Shown here piece after piece: positions 1 through 5,861 of a stretch of 8,182 nucleotides of DNA. The notes beneath the pieces were generated by a model. That model did no database searches, was not told the DNA's origin, and saw only the letters and a program-made list of their open reading frames with translations. Source of the DNA: Pseudomonadota bacterium (GTDB lineage: Bacteria; Pseudomonadota; Gammaproteobacteria; Legionellales; Legionellaceae); assembly GCA_021807845.1 (NCBI GenBank), contig JAKBCM010000055.1, positions 1-8,182 of the forward strand, in the 5' to 3' direction. Made by a program: the position numbers and the translations under genes. Position 1 is the stretch's first letter. Every line of letters begins with the position of its first letter.

Positions 1-272
1 TTTGGATAAAGTGTTTGAAATGTTGGTGGTAAACTATCAACTAGTCCATCTCCATGGCTCACTGTATAATTACGATGGGCTCTTCCAAGCGATTCCATGG
101 CCCAAAAGGTCACTGCTTGTCCTGCCAAATAAAGTTGATCACTCGTGATAGCTAAGCGAGCACGATAAATGTCAATTTGTAAACGAAAACTCATAGCAGT
201 TGCTGCAATGGCAACCAAAGTCATAATGAATAGAGCAGATAAAAGCGCGCTGGCACGGTGTTTAGAAAGCAT
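1..272 (-). CDS. gspK: T2SS minor pseudopilin GspK, N-terminal part
   Basis: The first 90 codons of a pseudopilin are visible and the gene continues past the left edge. GspK caps the T2SS pseudopilus as part of the I-J-K tip complex in the periplasm. The N-terminus begins MLSKHRASALL, a short basic leader followed by a hydrophobic helix (about residues 8-27) and then a polar stretch (SFRLQIDIYRARL), which is the GspK pattern. As is normal for GspK, no Glu stands at mature position 5. The residue before the expected cleavage point is Ala7, where GspK proteins usually have Gly. The ATG at 270-272 overlaps the end of gspJ by 11 bases, so it is probably translated by coupling. In Legionella the gene is called lspK. 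The call rests on the N-terminal motif plus position as last gene of an F-G-H-I-J-K series. Confidence 0.85.
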   Translation of the reverse strand, partial: MLSKHRASALLSALFIMTLVAIAATAMSFRLQIDIYRARLAITSDQLYLAGQAVTFWAMESLGRAHRNYTVSHGDGLVDSLPPTFQTLYP

Positions 273-897
273 AAAGCGCCTCGGGTATGATAAAGAGTAA
301 ACTCATATTTCCTAAGTCACGTAGGGTCAGGGTCAATTGTATCGCGGTTGGCATGTTTTCATTTTTTTGATTTTGTTGTAACGCATAGGCTCTCCATTCG
401 GTAAATATTTGGTGATTGGTGGCTAAATAAGCAAAAGAGCATTTTTCAAGTTTATCTAAGAGTATTTTATCTTGATGGTTGTGACGCTCTGGAGAATCAA
501 GTACTTCCCATGTTCTGCGAACCAATTGATCACCAGAACATAAATAAGCGACGCGTTTTAAGGTACTACGATGTTCTATGCCATTAGGATTTGCAAAACC
601 TGTACGTGTAAATTCAACATAATTGGCCTGTCCCACAAAGGGTGGAAATTGATGCATTTCATTACCAACGACGGATCTGTCAATCGCTTGTACTGTATCT
701 TTTTCTATCATAGCCAAAGCCAGTTGAATTTTATTGATTTGATCTGCTTTAACATTGATTCTAGCGCGAGTATCAAAGGCATTATACATAGCAGAGGCAG
801 TGATCGTTGCAAGAATGGCAAACACCATAAGAGCTACCATGATTTCAATCAGTGTATAACCTGTTCCATGAACCTTCATTTTAGAATCCCTGTTCAT
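262..897 (-). CDS. gspJ: T2SS minor pseudopilin GspJ
   Basis: This is a 211-residue minor pseudopilin that would join GspI and GspK at the tip of the T2SS pseudopilus. The prepilin motif HGTG|YTLIEIMVAL puts the cleavage after Gly13, with Glu at mature position 5, and is followed by a hydrophobic helix to about residue 37. The length fits GspJ, which is larger than GspH or GspI. The start at 897 overlaps the gspI stop in an ATGA arrangement and has AGGA about 10 bases upstream. A second ATG at 877-879 (Met7) has a better placed AGGGA (887-891) and would give a 7-residue leader, so the true start may be 879. The C-terminus overlaps gspK by 11 bases. It is lspJ in Legionella. Confidence 0.93.
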   Translation of the reverse strand: MNRDSKMKVHGTGYTLIEIMVALMVFAILATITASAMYNAFDTRARINVKADQINKIQLALAMIEKDTVQAIDRSVVGNEMHQFPPFVGQANYVEFTRTGFANPNGIEHRSTLKRVAYLCSGDQLVRRTWEVLDSPERHNHQDKILLDKLEKCSFAYLATNHQIFTEWRAYALQQNQKNENMPTAIQLTLTLRDLGNMSLLFIIPEALYAF

Positions 898-1262
898 CTA
901 TTGGTAATCCTAAAAGCAAAGAGTGAATCAGTAAAAGGTCCTGTTTGTTTATCACTGACAGTGACTTCTATTTGTTGGATGGACGCCATCTTTGTTTGGG
1001 TGAGTTTTGCTCGCCAATACCAATTTTGATTGAGCATTTTTGTGACCTCTGAGAGTTCTTGATTAGGCTCTATGGCAATAACCCCAAGTTGAATGGCGGC
1101 AACAGCTTGCATGGCAACCCAATGGCTTATGGATTTTTCCTTCACTCTATCTGTATGTGATACGGCTTGTGCTGTCGCTTTTAGCAAAGCGGTAAGCGCA
1201 ATTGCAATCACCGCTAAAGCCAGTAAGACTTCCATTAATGTAAAACCGGTTTTTTTATTCAT
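894..1262 (-). CDS. gspI: T2SS minor pseudopilin GspI
   Basis: This is a 122-residue pseudopilin. The leader MNKKTG is cut before Phe7, giving FTLMEVLLALAVIAIAL with Glu at mature position 5, the recognition signal of the prepilin peptidase PilD/GspO. In the T2SS family GspI nucleates the tip complex with J and K in the inner membrane and periplasm. The small size (116 mature residues), the TQAVSH-type helix after the hydrophobic segment and the position between H and J identify it as I. No clear Shine-Dalgarno is visible. The ATG overlaps the gspH stop by 8 bases (ATGAATAA), and its own TGA overlaps the gspJ ATG by 4, so translation is probably coupled on both sides. It is lspI in Legionella. 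Confidence 0.93.
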   Translation of the reverse strand: MNKKTGFTLMEVLLALAVIAIALTALLKATAQAVSHTDRVKEKSISHWVAMQAVAAIQLGVIAIEPNQELSEVTKMLNQNWYWRAKLTQTKMASIQQIEVTVSDKQTGPFTDSLFAFRITNR

Positions 1263-1794
1263 GTTGTTTGGGTACTTTTAAAAAAACGTTGCCATTGTCC
1301 TTACCGATGACTTCTGCAATATTTTCTTCATTCGTAGAACCAAATGTAAGGGTAAAAGGAGTCATATCACCGGTTGAATTGATAATAATTTGTGGAGATT
1401 CTGAGCTCTTCTTATTAGTTTCAAGCATAACAATGGCATTACTTGGAAAAGAAAAAGTGTTTTGTGACAAAGTTTGCCATGTTTTAGGTGGTTGAAAATA
1501 CAGGGTTTGATAACTATTTTGATGCACAGTTATCCCCAAGGTACTGGTTCCTAAGATGGCTCGTTGTTGTACAAATTTGACATAATTGACAAATTGCTCT
1601 GCAGACAAGAAGATCCGTCGTTTACTCCCAAAATCACCAAAGGCCAGCAATGCAAAGCCTAAGGTGATTCCTACAATAAAAACCACGACTAAAATTTCAA
1701 TTAAGGTAAATCCACTGGACTTTTTCAGTTCTAGACCATGACGACCTTGAAGAGGTCGTATGGTCAATGGCTTGATTGGACTATTATTTTGCAT
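1255..1794 (-). CDS. gspH: T2SS minor pseudopilin GspH
   Basis: This minor pseudopilin joins the G fibre to the tip complex. The core motif KKSSG|FTLIEILVVVFIVGITLGFALL has Gly before the cut and Glu at mature position 5. The C-terminal half contains INSTGDMTPFTLTF, which matches the GspH beta-strand signature. I chose the ATG at 1792-1794 (179 residues), which overlaps the gspG stop by 11 bases in the same style as the rest of the operon. A start further upstream at 1863 would overlap gspG by 80 bases and is unlikely. Even so, the leader is 28 residues, against 6 for GspG and GspI. A CTG codon at 1726-1728 would give a 6-residue leader (MKKSSG). A strong hairpin lies inside the leader-coding region. 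It is lspH in Legionella; the identity is secure but the start is not. Confidence 0.88.
   Translation of the reverse strand: MQNNSPIKPLTIRPLQGRHGLELKKSSGFTLIEILVVVFIVGITLGFALLAFGDFGSKRRIFLSAEQFVNYVKFVQQRAILGTSTLGITVHQNSYQTLYFQPPKTWQTLSQNTFSFPSNAIVMLETNKKSSESPQIIINSTGDMTPFTLTFGSTNEENIAEVIGKDNGNVFLKVPKQHE
1734..1765 (-). repeat. 13-bp hairpin just after gspG, inside the gspH leader
   Basis: On the + strand, GACCAT, a single G and then ACGACCT (1734-1747) is followed by the loop TGAAG (1748-1752) and by AGGTCGT and ATGGTC (1753-1765). All 13 pairs are Watson-Crick and the only irregularity is the unpaired base at 1740. In the mRNA, which is read on the minus strand, the hairpin begins about 20 bases after the gspG stop codon and lies fully within the coding frame of the extended GspH leader. 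No U-tract follows, so it is not a typical intrinsic terminator. It could protect the 3' end of the gspG message or slow ribosomes entering gspH; that role is inference. Confidence 0.6.
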
Positions 1795-2203
1795 CCCAGT
1801 TACCGATTTCGGCGTTGATTCCAGTACCTCCGGGTTGACCATCTGCTCCATAGGTGAAGACATCTACATCGCCATGTTGGCCAGGATTTAAATACAGGTA
1901 ATCACGTCCCCAGGGATCTTTAGGGACTGATTTCAGATAAGGTTTCCAATCACGAGGAATCGGATTACTGGTTGGTTTTTCAACCAGGGCCAGTAACCCT
2001 TGATCAGTCGTTGGGTAAACACCGTTATCCAGTTTATATAGATCAAGGGCATTTTGAATCGACAATACATCTTGCTTAGCCTTTACAACCCGTGCTTCAT
2101 CAGGTCTGCTGATGATTTTGGGTACCACAATAGATGCTAAGATACCAAGAATGACCACTACAACCATAATTTCAATTAAAGAAAAACCATTTTGTTTATT
2201 CAT
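1784..2203 (-). CDS. gspG: T2SS major pseudopilin GspG
   Basis: This 139-residue protein is the main subunit of the T2SS pseudopilus. The leader MNKQNG is removed before Phe7 and the mature protein starts FSLIEIMVVVVILGILASIVVP, with Glu at position 5 and the conserved Pro. The middle has the GspG hallmark LDNGVYPTTDQGL and LKSVPKDPWGRDYLYLNPG. The C-terminus VDVFTYGADGQPGGTGIN followed by AEIGNW carries the loop that binds calcium in known GspG structures. The start has GGAG (+ strand 2214-2217) about 10 bases upstream and lies 17 bases after gspF, the only gap inside the operon. This is the best Shine-Dalgarno seen in the cluster, which fits a subunit needed in excess. It is lspG in Legionella. 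Confidence 0.97.
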   Translation of the reverse strand: MNKQNGFSLIEIMVVVVILGILASIVVPKIISRPDEARVVKAKQDVLSIQNALDLYKLDNGVYPTTDQGLLALVEKPTSNPIPRDWKPYLKSVPKDPWGRDYLYLNPGQHGDVDVFTYGADGQPGGTGINAEIGNWDAK

Positions 2204-2220
2204 ATTGTATTTACTCCGAG

Positions 2221-3420
2221 TTAAGTCACCAGTTGTTCCATAGAAAATATGGGTAATAAAGTTGCTAAGACAATGAAAAGAACCACGGCCCCCATGAATA
2301 AGATAACCATTGGTTCTAGTAAGGTTAATGCGGTATCAATTAAGCGCCTGACTTCATTATCAAGATGAGAAGCGGCTCGCTCCATCATCTGGGATATTTG
2401 GCCACTTTTTTCGCCACTGGCAATCAGGTGAATGGCCATAGCTCCCAAAAAGCCGGTATCTTTTAAGGATTGGCTTATCGCGGTTCCTTCTTTGACGCGA
2501 ATGGCGGCATTATCAAATGCCTTTTGCATGATCTCATTATTTAAGAGTCCGGCTGATACTTGCATGGTTTCCAATACATTGACCCCTGCAGCAAATAAGA
2601 TCCCAAAAGTATGAATATAACGAGCCACATTAATTGAACGTATCAAATAAGACACAATAGGTAATTTGAGTAAAAATCGATGCCACCAAAAGCGAACGCG
2701 CGGATAAGAAAGGCTCTTTTTAAAAAGGACGATGAAGAGAATGATAAGAATCACCGTATACATGCCATAAGATTTAATAAATGCGCTGATAGATATGAGA
2801 ACACCCGTCATGACAGGCAAAGACTGGCCACTACTGGTAAACACATCAATGATTTTAGGTACGACAAAAGTCAATAGAAAAGCAATAATGATGGTAGATA
2901 CAATAATCATCAATGCAGGATAAATCAACGCTTGCTGGATTTTTTGCCGCACTTGCTGTTGGTTTTCGGTATAGTCTGCTAATTTCTCAAGAACAATGTC
3001 TAATCGTCCTGTTTGTTCACCCGCACCAACCGTTGCACAATAGAGACTTGGAAAAACCAAAGGATATTCTGACATGGCATGAGCAAGCGAATAGCCTTCC
3101 ATCACTTTTGAGCGCACACCGATGATAAGCTGTCGTATTTTATCTTTTTCAGTTTGTTCACTGACCCCACGTAACGCTTCTTCAACAGGGATGCCTGCGG
3201 CAAGCAAAGTTGCTAATTGACGGGTAAATAGCGCTAAGTCTTGTGATGATAGTTTGTTTTTGTTTTTAGAAAGAAGCTGTTTTTTTAAAGCAGCAACTTC
3301 GGTAGGGATCAAACCTTGTTCGCGAAGGAGTTGGCGTGCATGTCTTTCTGAATCAGCTTCAATCACACCTTTACAGGTGTTGCCAGACTTCTTCAGCGCT
3401 TGATATTGGTATGCGCCCAT
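2221..3420 (-). CDS. gspF: T2SS inner-membrane platform protein GspF
   Basis: This 399-residue polytopic protein forms the inner-membrane platform of the T2SS. In the family it contacts the ATPase GspE and GspL and is thought to pass motion to the growing pseudopilus. The sequence opens with GAYQYQALKKSG and has two repeated cytoplasmic domains (about 61-165 and 262-368), each with the family motif (VGAGEQTGRL at 131-140 and ASGEKSGQI at 334-342). Membrane segments lie at about 166-190, 215-233 and 370-392, and the length is typical. It is the first gene of the visible operon, divergent from glnA. No good Shine-Dalgarno precedes the ATG at 3418-3420. In Legionella it is lspF; gspE is not next to it here, as the upstream neighbour is glnA. 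Confidence 0.96.
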   Translation of the reverse strand: MGAYQYQALKKSGNTCKGVIEADSERHARQLLREQGLIPTEVAALKKQLLSKNKNKLSSQDLALFTRQLATLLAAGIPVEEALRGVSEQTEKDKIRQLIIGVRSKVMEGYSLAHAMSEYPLVFPSLYCATVGAGEQTGRLDIVLEKLADYTENQQQVRQKIQQALIYPALMIIVSTIIIAFLLTFVVPKIIDVFTSSGQSLPVMTGVLISISAFIKSYGMYTVILIILFIVLFKKSLSYPRVRFWWHRFLLKLPIVSYLIRSINVARYIHTFGILFAAGVNVLETMQVSAGLLNNEIMQKAFDNAAIRVKEGTAISQSLKDTGFLGAMAIHLIASGEKSGQISQMMERAASHLDNEVRRLIDTALTLLEPMVILFMGAVVLFIVLATLLPIFSMEQLVT

Positions 3421-3444
3421 AATAGATGATTATCAATTTGATGA

Positions 3445-3472
3445 TAGGTATTTAGAATGCATTCAGTGTAAA
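3445..3472 (-). promoter_or_regulatory. possible gspF operon promoter
   Basis: Reading on the minus strand, TTTACA (3472-3467) resembles a -35 box and is followed after 16 bases by TACCTA (3450-3445), a poor -10. An alternative -10, TAAATA (3454-3449), lies too close to this -35. A promoter must lie in this spacer if the operon starts at gspF, but the match is weak and the exact site is uncertain. Confidence 0.25.
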
Positions 3473-3497
3473 CGATAGCATTTCAGAAGTCACTGAT

Positions 3498-3528
3498 AAC
3501 TGCTCGCTCGTCTCACAAGCGAGCAGTT
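3498..3528. repeat. perfect 11-bp inverted repeat between gspF and glnA
   Basis: The arms AACTGCTCGCT (3498-3508) and AGCGAGCAGTT (3518-3528) are exact reverse complements around a 9-base spacer. They lie 7 bases upstream of the proposed glnA -35 box and about 25 bases upstream of the proposed gspF -35. No gene reads into this site from either side and no T-run follows it, so a simple terminator role is not obvious. It could be a regulator binding site serving one or both divergent promoters, or an RNA structure. The rest of the 3421-3720 spacer shows only promoter-like elements and a short TATCA/TGATA dyad near 3431-3446. Confidence 0.6.
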
Positions 3529-3535
3529 GCAAAGA

Positions 3536-3565
3536 TTGCGTTTATTTTGCTTTAAAACTTATACA
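3536..3565 (+). promoter_or_regulatory. glnA promoter P1, sigma70-like
   Basis: TTGCGT (3536-3541) and TATACA (3560-3565) are separated by 18 bases, a reasonable sigma70 arrangement. Transcription would start near 3572 and leave a leader of about 150 bases before glnA. No sigma54-type GG/GC pair with the correct spacing was found, unlike the NtrC-controlled glnA promoter of enterics. Confidence 0.4.
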
Positions 3566-3660
3566 AGATGGCATCACTTCTTTATCTTGGATTGCGCGTT
3601 GAAACATGCCGACAAGTATTTTCTACCCGTGATGTCACTGAAATAGACGAGATATGGCAT

Positions 3661-3690
3661 TTGAGATACACTAAGCTCGCAATTTATATG
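3661..3690 (+). promoter_or_regulatory. possible second glnA promoter P2
   Basis: TTGAGA (3661-3666) and TATATG (3685-3690) are 18 bases apart. A start near 3697 would give a leader of about 24 bases with the Shine-Dalgarno in place. Tandem promoters are common for glnA in other bacteria, but in AT-rich DNA such matches also arise by chance. Confidence 0.27.
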
Positions 3691-3710
3691 CAACATATTA
3701 AGCCTTACAT

Positions 3711-3716
3711 GGAGAG
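3711..3716 (+). promoter_or_regulatory. ribosome binding site that fixes the glnA start
   Basis: GGAGAG lies just upstream of the ATG at 3721, with 6 bases between GGAG and the start codon. It overlaps another in-frame ATG at 3709, so that codon is not a likely start. Confidence 0.75.
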
Positions 3717-3720
3717 AATA

Positions 3721-5130
3721 ATGAGTAAGAATGCAATCCTCGCGGCTATTAAAGATCATGATGCCAAATTTATCGATCTGCGTTTCACAGATACGATTGG
3801 CAAAGAGCAGCATATCACGATTCCTGTATCCGCTGTTGATGATGATTTTATTGAAAATGGAAAAATGATAGATGGATCATCATTCAAAGGGTGGCAGAAA
3901 ATTCATCAATCAGATCTGGCCTTACTTCCTGACTTGTCATCAATCCTTCCTGATCCGTTCTATCAAGATAAAACCTTATTCATTCGCTGTAATGTCGTTG
4001 ATCCACAAACCATGTTGGGATATGAACGATGTCCTCGTTCCATTGCAGAACGTGCTGAAGCTTATTTGAAATCAACAGGCATAGCAGATCATGTTTTTTT
4101 TGGACCAGAACCTGAATTTTTTATGTTTGACGATGTTCGTTGGGAATCAAAAATGAGTGGTGCATTTTATGCGATTGACTCTGAGGAAGCACAATGGAAT
4201 TCTGGTCAAACAATTGACGGTGGGAATACAGGACATCGTCCAAACATCAAAGGAGGCTATTTTCCAGTTCCTCCGGTTGATTCATCACAAGATATTCGTT
4301 CAGCCATTTGCCAAACTTTAGAATCATTAGGAATTGTTGTTGAAGCACATCATCATGAGGTGGCTACTGCTAATCAATGTGAGGTGGCAACCCGTTATAA
4401 CAGTCTCACCAAAAAGGCAGATGAACTGCAAATATTAAAATATGTGATACATAATATTGCTCATCAGTATGGTAAAACAGCTACCTTTATGCCCAAACCA
4501 TTGGTTGGCGATAATGGCAGTGGCATGCATTGCCATCAATCATTGTCTAAAGATGGGAATAATTTATTTTCTGGTGATCAATATGCAGGTTTATCGGAAA
4601 CTGCTTTGTATTATATTGGCGGTATCATTAAGCATGCTAGAGCGTTAAATGCCTTTACCAATCCCACAACAAATAGCTATAAGCGACTGGTTCCAGGATT
4701 TGAAGCACCCGTATTGCTGGCATATTCCTCAAGAAATCGCTCAGCGGCTATTCGTATTCCTCATGTAAGTAATCCACGTGCTCGTCGCATTGAAGTAAGA
4801 TTCCCAGATCCAGCTTCCAACCCATATCTTGCATTCACAGCCATGATGATGGCAGGCATAGATGGGATTCAGAATAAAATTCATCCCGGTTCACCTATCG
4901 ATAAAGATTTATATGATTTGCCTCCCGAAGAATTGATTGATGTACCAACGGTGTCTAGCTCGCTAGAAATGGCAATAGAACACTTACGAAATGATCATGA
5001 ATTTTTGCTGCAAGGAGATGTTTTTACCAAAGAATTTATTCAAAGTCATATTGCTTTACGAGAAATGGATATTGAACTGGTCCGCAGTTTGGTTCATCCT
5101 ATAGAGTTTGAACTCTATTATAGTAGCTAA
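3721..5130 (+). CDS. glnA: type I glutamine synthetase (glutamate-ammonia ligase)
   Basis: This cytosolic dodecameric enzyme makes glutamine from glutamate, ammonia and ATP. From the ATG at 3721 the product is 469 residues, the same as E. coli GlnA. Visible motifs are DGSSFKGW (51-58, Asp51), GPEPEFF (128-134, metal-binding Glu130 and Glu132), the histidine-rich [12 protein letters not shown] (Glu213, Glu221), [16 protein letters not shown] with His270, the flap [15 protein letters not shown] with Glu328, Arg340 and Arg345, and Glu358 in the metal site. The insertion at about 142-165 and Tyr398 in DLYDLPPEE (codon 4912-4914) mark the beta subtype, whose activity is turned off by GlnE adenylylation. 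The open frame runs back to 3568, but that extension is unlike the family and overlaps the P1 start region. Neither ntrBC nor glnK is next to it. Confidence 0.98.
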   Translation: MSKNAILAAIKDHDAKFIDLRFTDTIGKEQHITIPVSAVDDDFIENGKMIDGSSFKGWQKIHQSDLALLPDLSSILPDPFYQDKTLFIRCNVVDPQTMLGYERCPRSIAERAEAYLKSTGIADHVFFGPEPEFFMFDDVRWESKMSGAFYAIDSEEAQWNSGQTIDGGNTGHRPNIKGGYFPVPPVDSSQDIRSAICQTLESLGIVVEAHHHEVATANQCEVATRYNSLTKKADELQILKYVIHNIAHQYGKTATFMPKPLVGDNGSGMHCHQSLSKDGNNLFSGDQYAGLSETALYYIGGIIKHARALNAFTNPTTNSYKRLVPGFEAPVLLAYSSRNRSAAIRIPHVSNPRARRIEVRFPDPASNPYLAFTAMMMAGIDGIQNKIHPGSPIDKDLYDLPPEELIDVPTVSSSLEMAIEHLRNDHEFLLQGDVFTKEFIQSHIALREMDIELVRSLVHPIEFELYYSS

Positions 5131-5136
5131 GGAATG

Positions 5137-5154
5137 GGGCAGAGGTCTCTGCCC
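5137..5154 (+). terminator. hairpin after glnA, possible partial terminator
   Basis: GGGCAGAG (5137-5144) and CTCTGCCC (5147-5150 plus 5151-5154) are perfect complements, with a real loop of about 4 to 6 bases once the inner pairs open. The following bases (TACATAATATAA) are not a U-tract, so termination may be weak or absent. It could lower expression of the next gene relative to glnA or protect the glnA message. A second inverted repeat, ATAGAGTT/AACTCTAT, lies at 5101-5118 in the last glnA codons. Confidence 0.45.
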
Positions 5155-5177
5155 TACATAATATAAGGGACAAACTC

Positions 5178-5711
5178 ATGAGATTGGTTGTGTTTATTAT
5201 TGGGCTTTTTTTTTCATTAAATACCCTTCAAGCCGACTCCTCTGAAATTTACAAATGGACTGATAGTAATGGCAATGTACACTACAGTGACAAGCCAGCG
5301 CCAGGAGCCGAACAAGTCAATATACCAACGGGCGAGGTATTCTCCTCTCCTAGTAAAGAGCCTGAAGAAAATCCCCCTGAAGAAAAAAATACACCAGCAG
5401 AAACGGGCTATGAGAAAATATCCATCATCGAGCCCGCCGATCAAACAACCATCCGTAACCCACAAGGAACTGTCTCTGTCGCACTCAATCTTCAACCTCA
5501 ATTACGAAAAGAAGATGCTGTTCAAGTGCTCGTTGATGGGGAGCCCATTAGTCCTCCGAAACCTGCCACTGTTTTTTTCTTGCAAAATTTGACTCGAGGC
5601 TCTCATACCATTACCGCACAAGTCGTTAATTCAGAAGGTAATATCTTGAAAACAAGTGACTCTATTACTATTTTTATGATGCAACCCAGAGTAGGTATGG
5701 TTCCACACTAG
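5178..5711 (+). CDS. exported DUF4124-domain protein, function unknown
   Basis: This is a 177-residue secreted protein. A signal peptide is visible (MRLVVFIIGLFFSLNTLQA, likely cut before Asp20). It is followed by the DUF4124 motif IYKWTDSNGNVHYSDKP (24-40), which is found at the N-terminus of many proteobacterial envelope proteins of unknown role. Residues about 52-76 form a Pro/Glu-rich linker. Residues about 80-168 are strand-rich (VSVALNL, QVLVDGEPI, HTITAQVVNSEGNIL), suggesting a small Ig-like beta domain. There is no lipobox Cys. The start has AGGGA (5166-5170) at good spacing. It lies 47 bases after glnA in the same direction, so it may share its transcript. In some gammaproteobacteria a DUF4124 gene sits between glnA and ntrBC; here ntrBC is absent. 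A run of nine T lies in codons 10-13. Confidence 0.85.
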   Translation: MRLVVFIIGLFFSLNTLQADSSEIYKWTDSNGNVHYSDKPAPGAEQVNIPTGEVFSSPSKEPEENPPEEKNTPAETGYEKISIIEPADQTTIRNPQGTVSVALNLQPQLRKEDAVQVLVDGEPISPPKPATVFFLQNLTRGSHTITAQVVNSEGNILKTSDSITIFMMQPRVGMVPH

Positions 5712-5741
5712 ATCCTGTCGACAATGATTTATCACGCCTGC

Positions 5742-5766
5742 AAATTGAGCAAATTTGCTTAATTTT
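5742..5766 (+). terminator. AT-rich terminator-like palindrome after the DUF4124 gene
   Basis: AAATTGAGC (5742-5750) and GCTTAATTT (5757-5765) pair with one G-U wobble around the loop AAATTT, then T and C follow. The stem is AT-rich and the T-run short, so termination would be modest. The same bases can form a shorter alternative stem, GCAAATT (5740-5746) with AATTTGC (5752-5758). The site separates this gene from the htpG promoter. Confidence 0.4.
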
Positions 5767-5785
5767 CACTGTGAGGACTCTGGCC

Positions 5786-5813
5786 CTTGAAATTTTTATC
5801 TTTGTCCTCATAT
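5786..5813 (+). promoter_or_regulatory. sigma32 (RpoH) heat-shock promoter of htpG
   Basis: CTTGAA (5786-5791) matches the -35 core of RpoH promoters exactly. After 14 bases comes CCTCATAT (5806-5813), one base off the CCCCATnT -10 consensus. Transcription would start near 5820, giving a leader of about 40 bases. Control of htpG by RpoH is well known in enterics; the site here is a sequence match only. Confidence 0.72.
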
Positions 5814-5848
5814 TCATATACCAACTCATTTGTTAAACCCATCTTTAC

Positions 5849-5853
5849 AGGAG
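5849..5853 (+). promoter_or_regulatory. ribosome binding site that fixes the htpG start
   Basis: AGGAG lies 8 bases before the ATG at 5862. This supports that start over the in-frame TTG at 5787, which falls inside the -35 box of the heat-shock promoter. Confidence 0.8.
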
Positions 5854-5861
5854 ATATATTA

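Noticed and set aside
571..1029. Open frame on the plus strand opposite gspJ and gspI
   Set aside because: It lies across two well-supported pseudopilin genes. Its product is Cys- and His-rich without any family motif, typical of a reverse-strand shadow.
1795..1863. Upstream ATG for gspH at 1863
   Set aside because: It would overlap gspG by 80 bases and add 23 residues before an already long prepilin leader.
3567..3584. Possible sigma54 promoter beginning TGGCAT near glnA
   Set aside because: No GC lies at the required distance from the GG, so the -24/-12 pattern fails.
3568..3720. Upstream ATG giving a 520-residue glutamine synthetase
   Set aside because: The added 51 residues are unlike the family. 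The ATG precedes the probable P1 start site, and ATG 3721 has a good ribosome binding site and gives exactly the family length.
5217..5501. Minus-strand frame opposite the DUF4124 gene
   Set aside because: It overlaps a gene with signal peptide, domain motif and ribosome binding site, and shows no recognisable protein features.
5787..5861. TTG start adding 25 residues to HtpG
   Set aside because: The TTG is part of the heat-shock -35 box and has no ribosome binding site; ATG 5862 has AGGAG.
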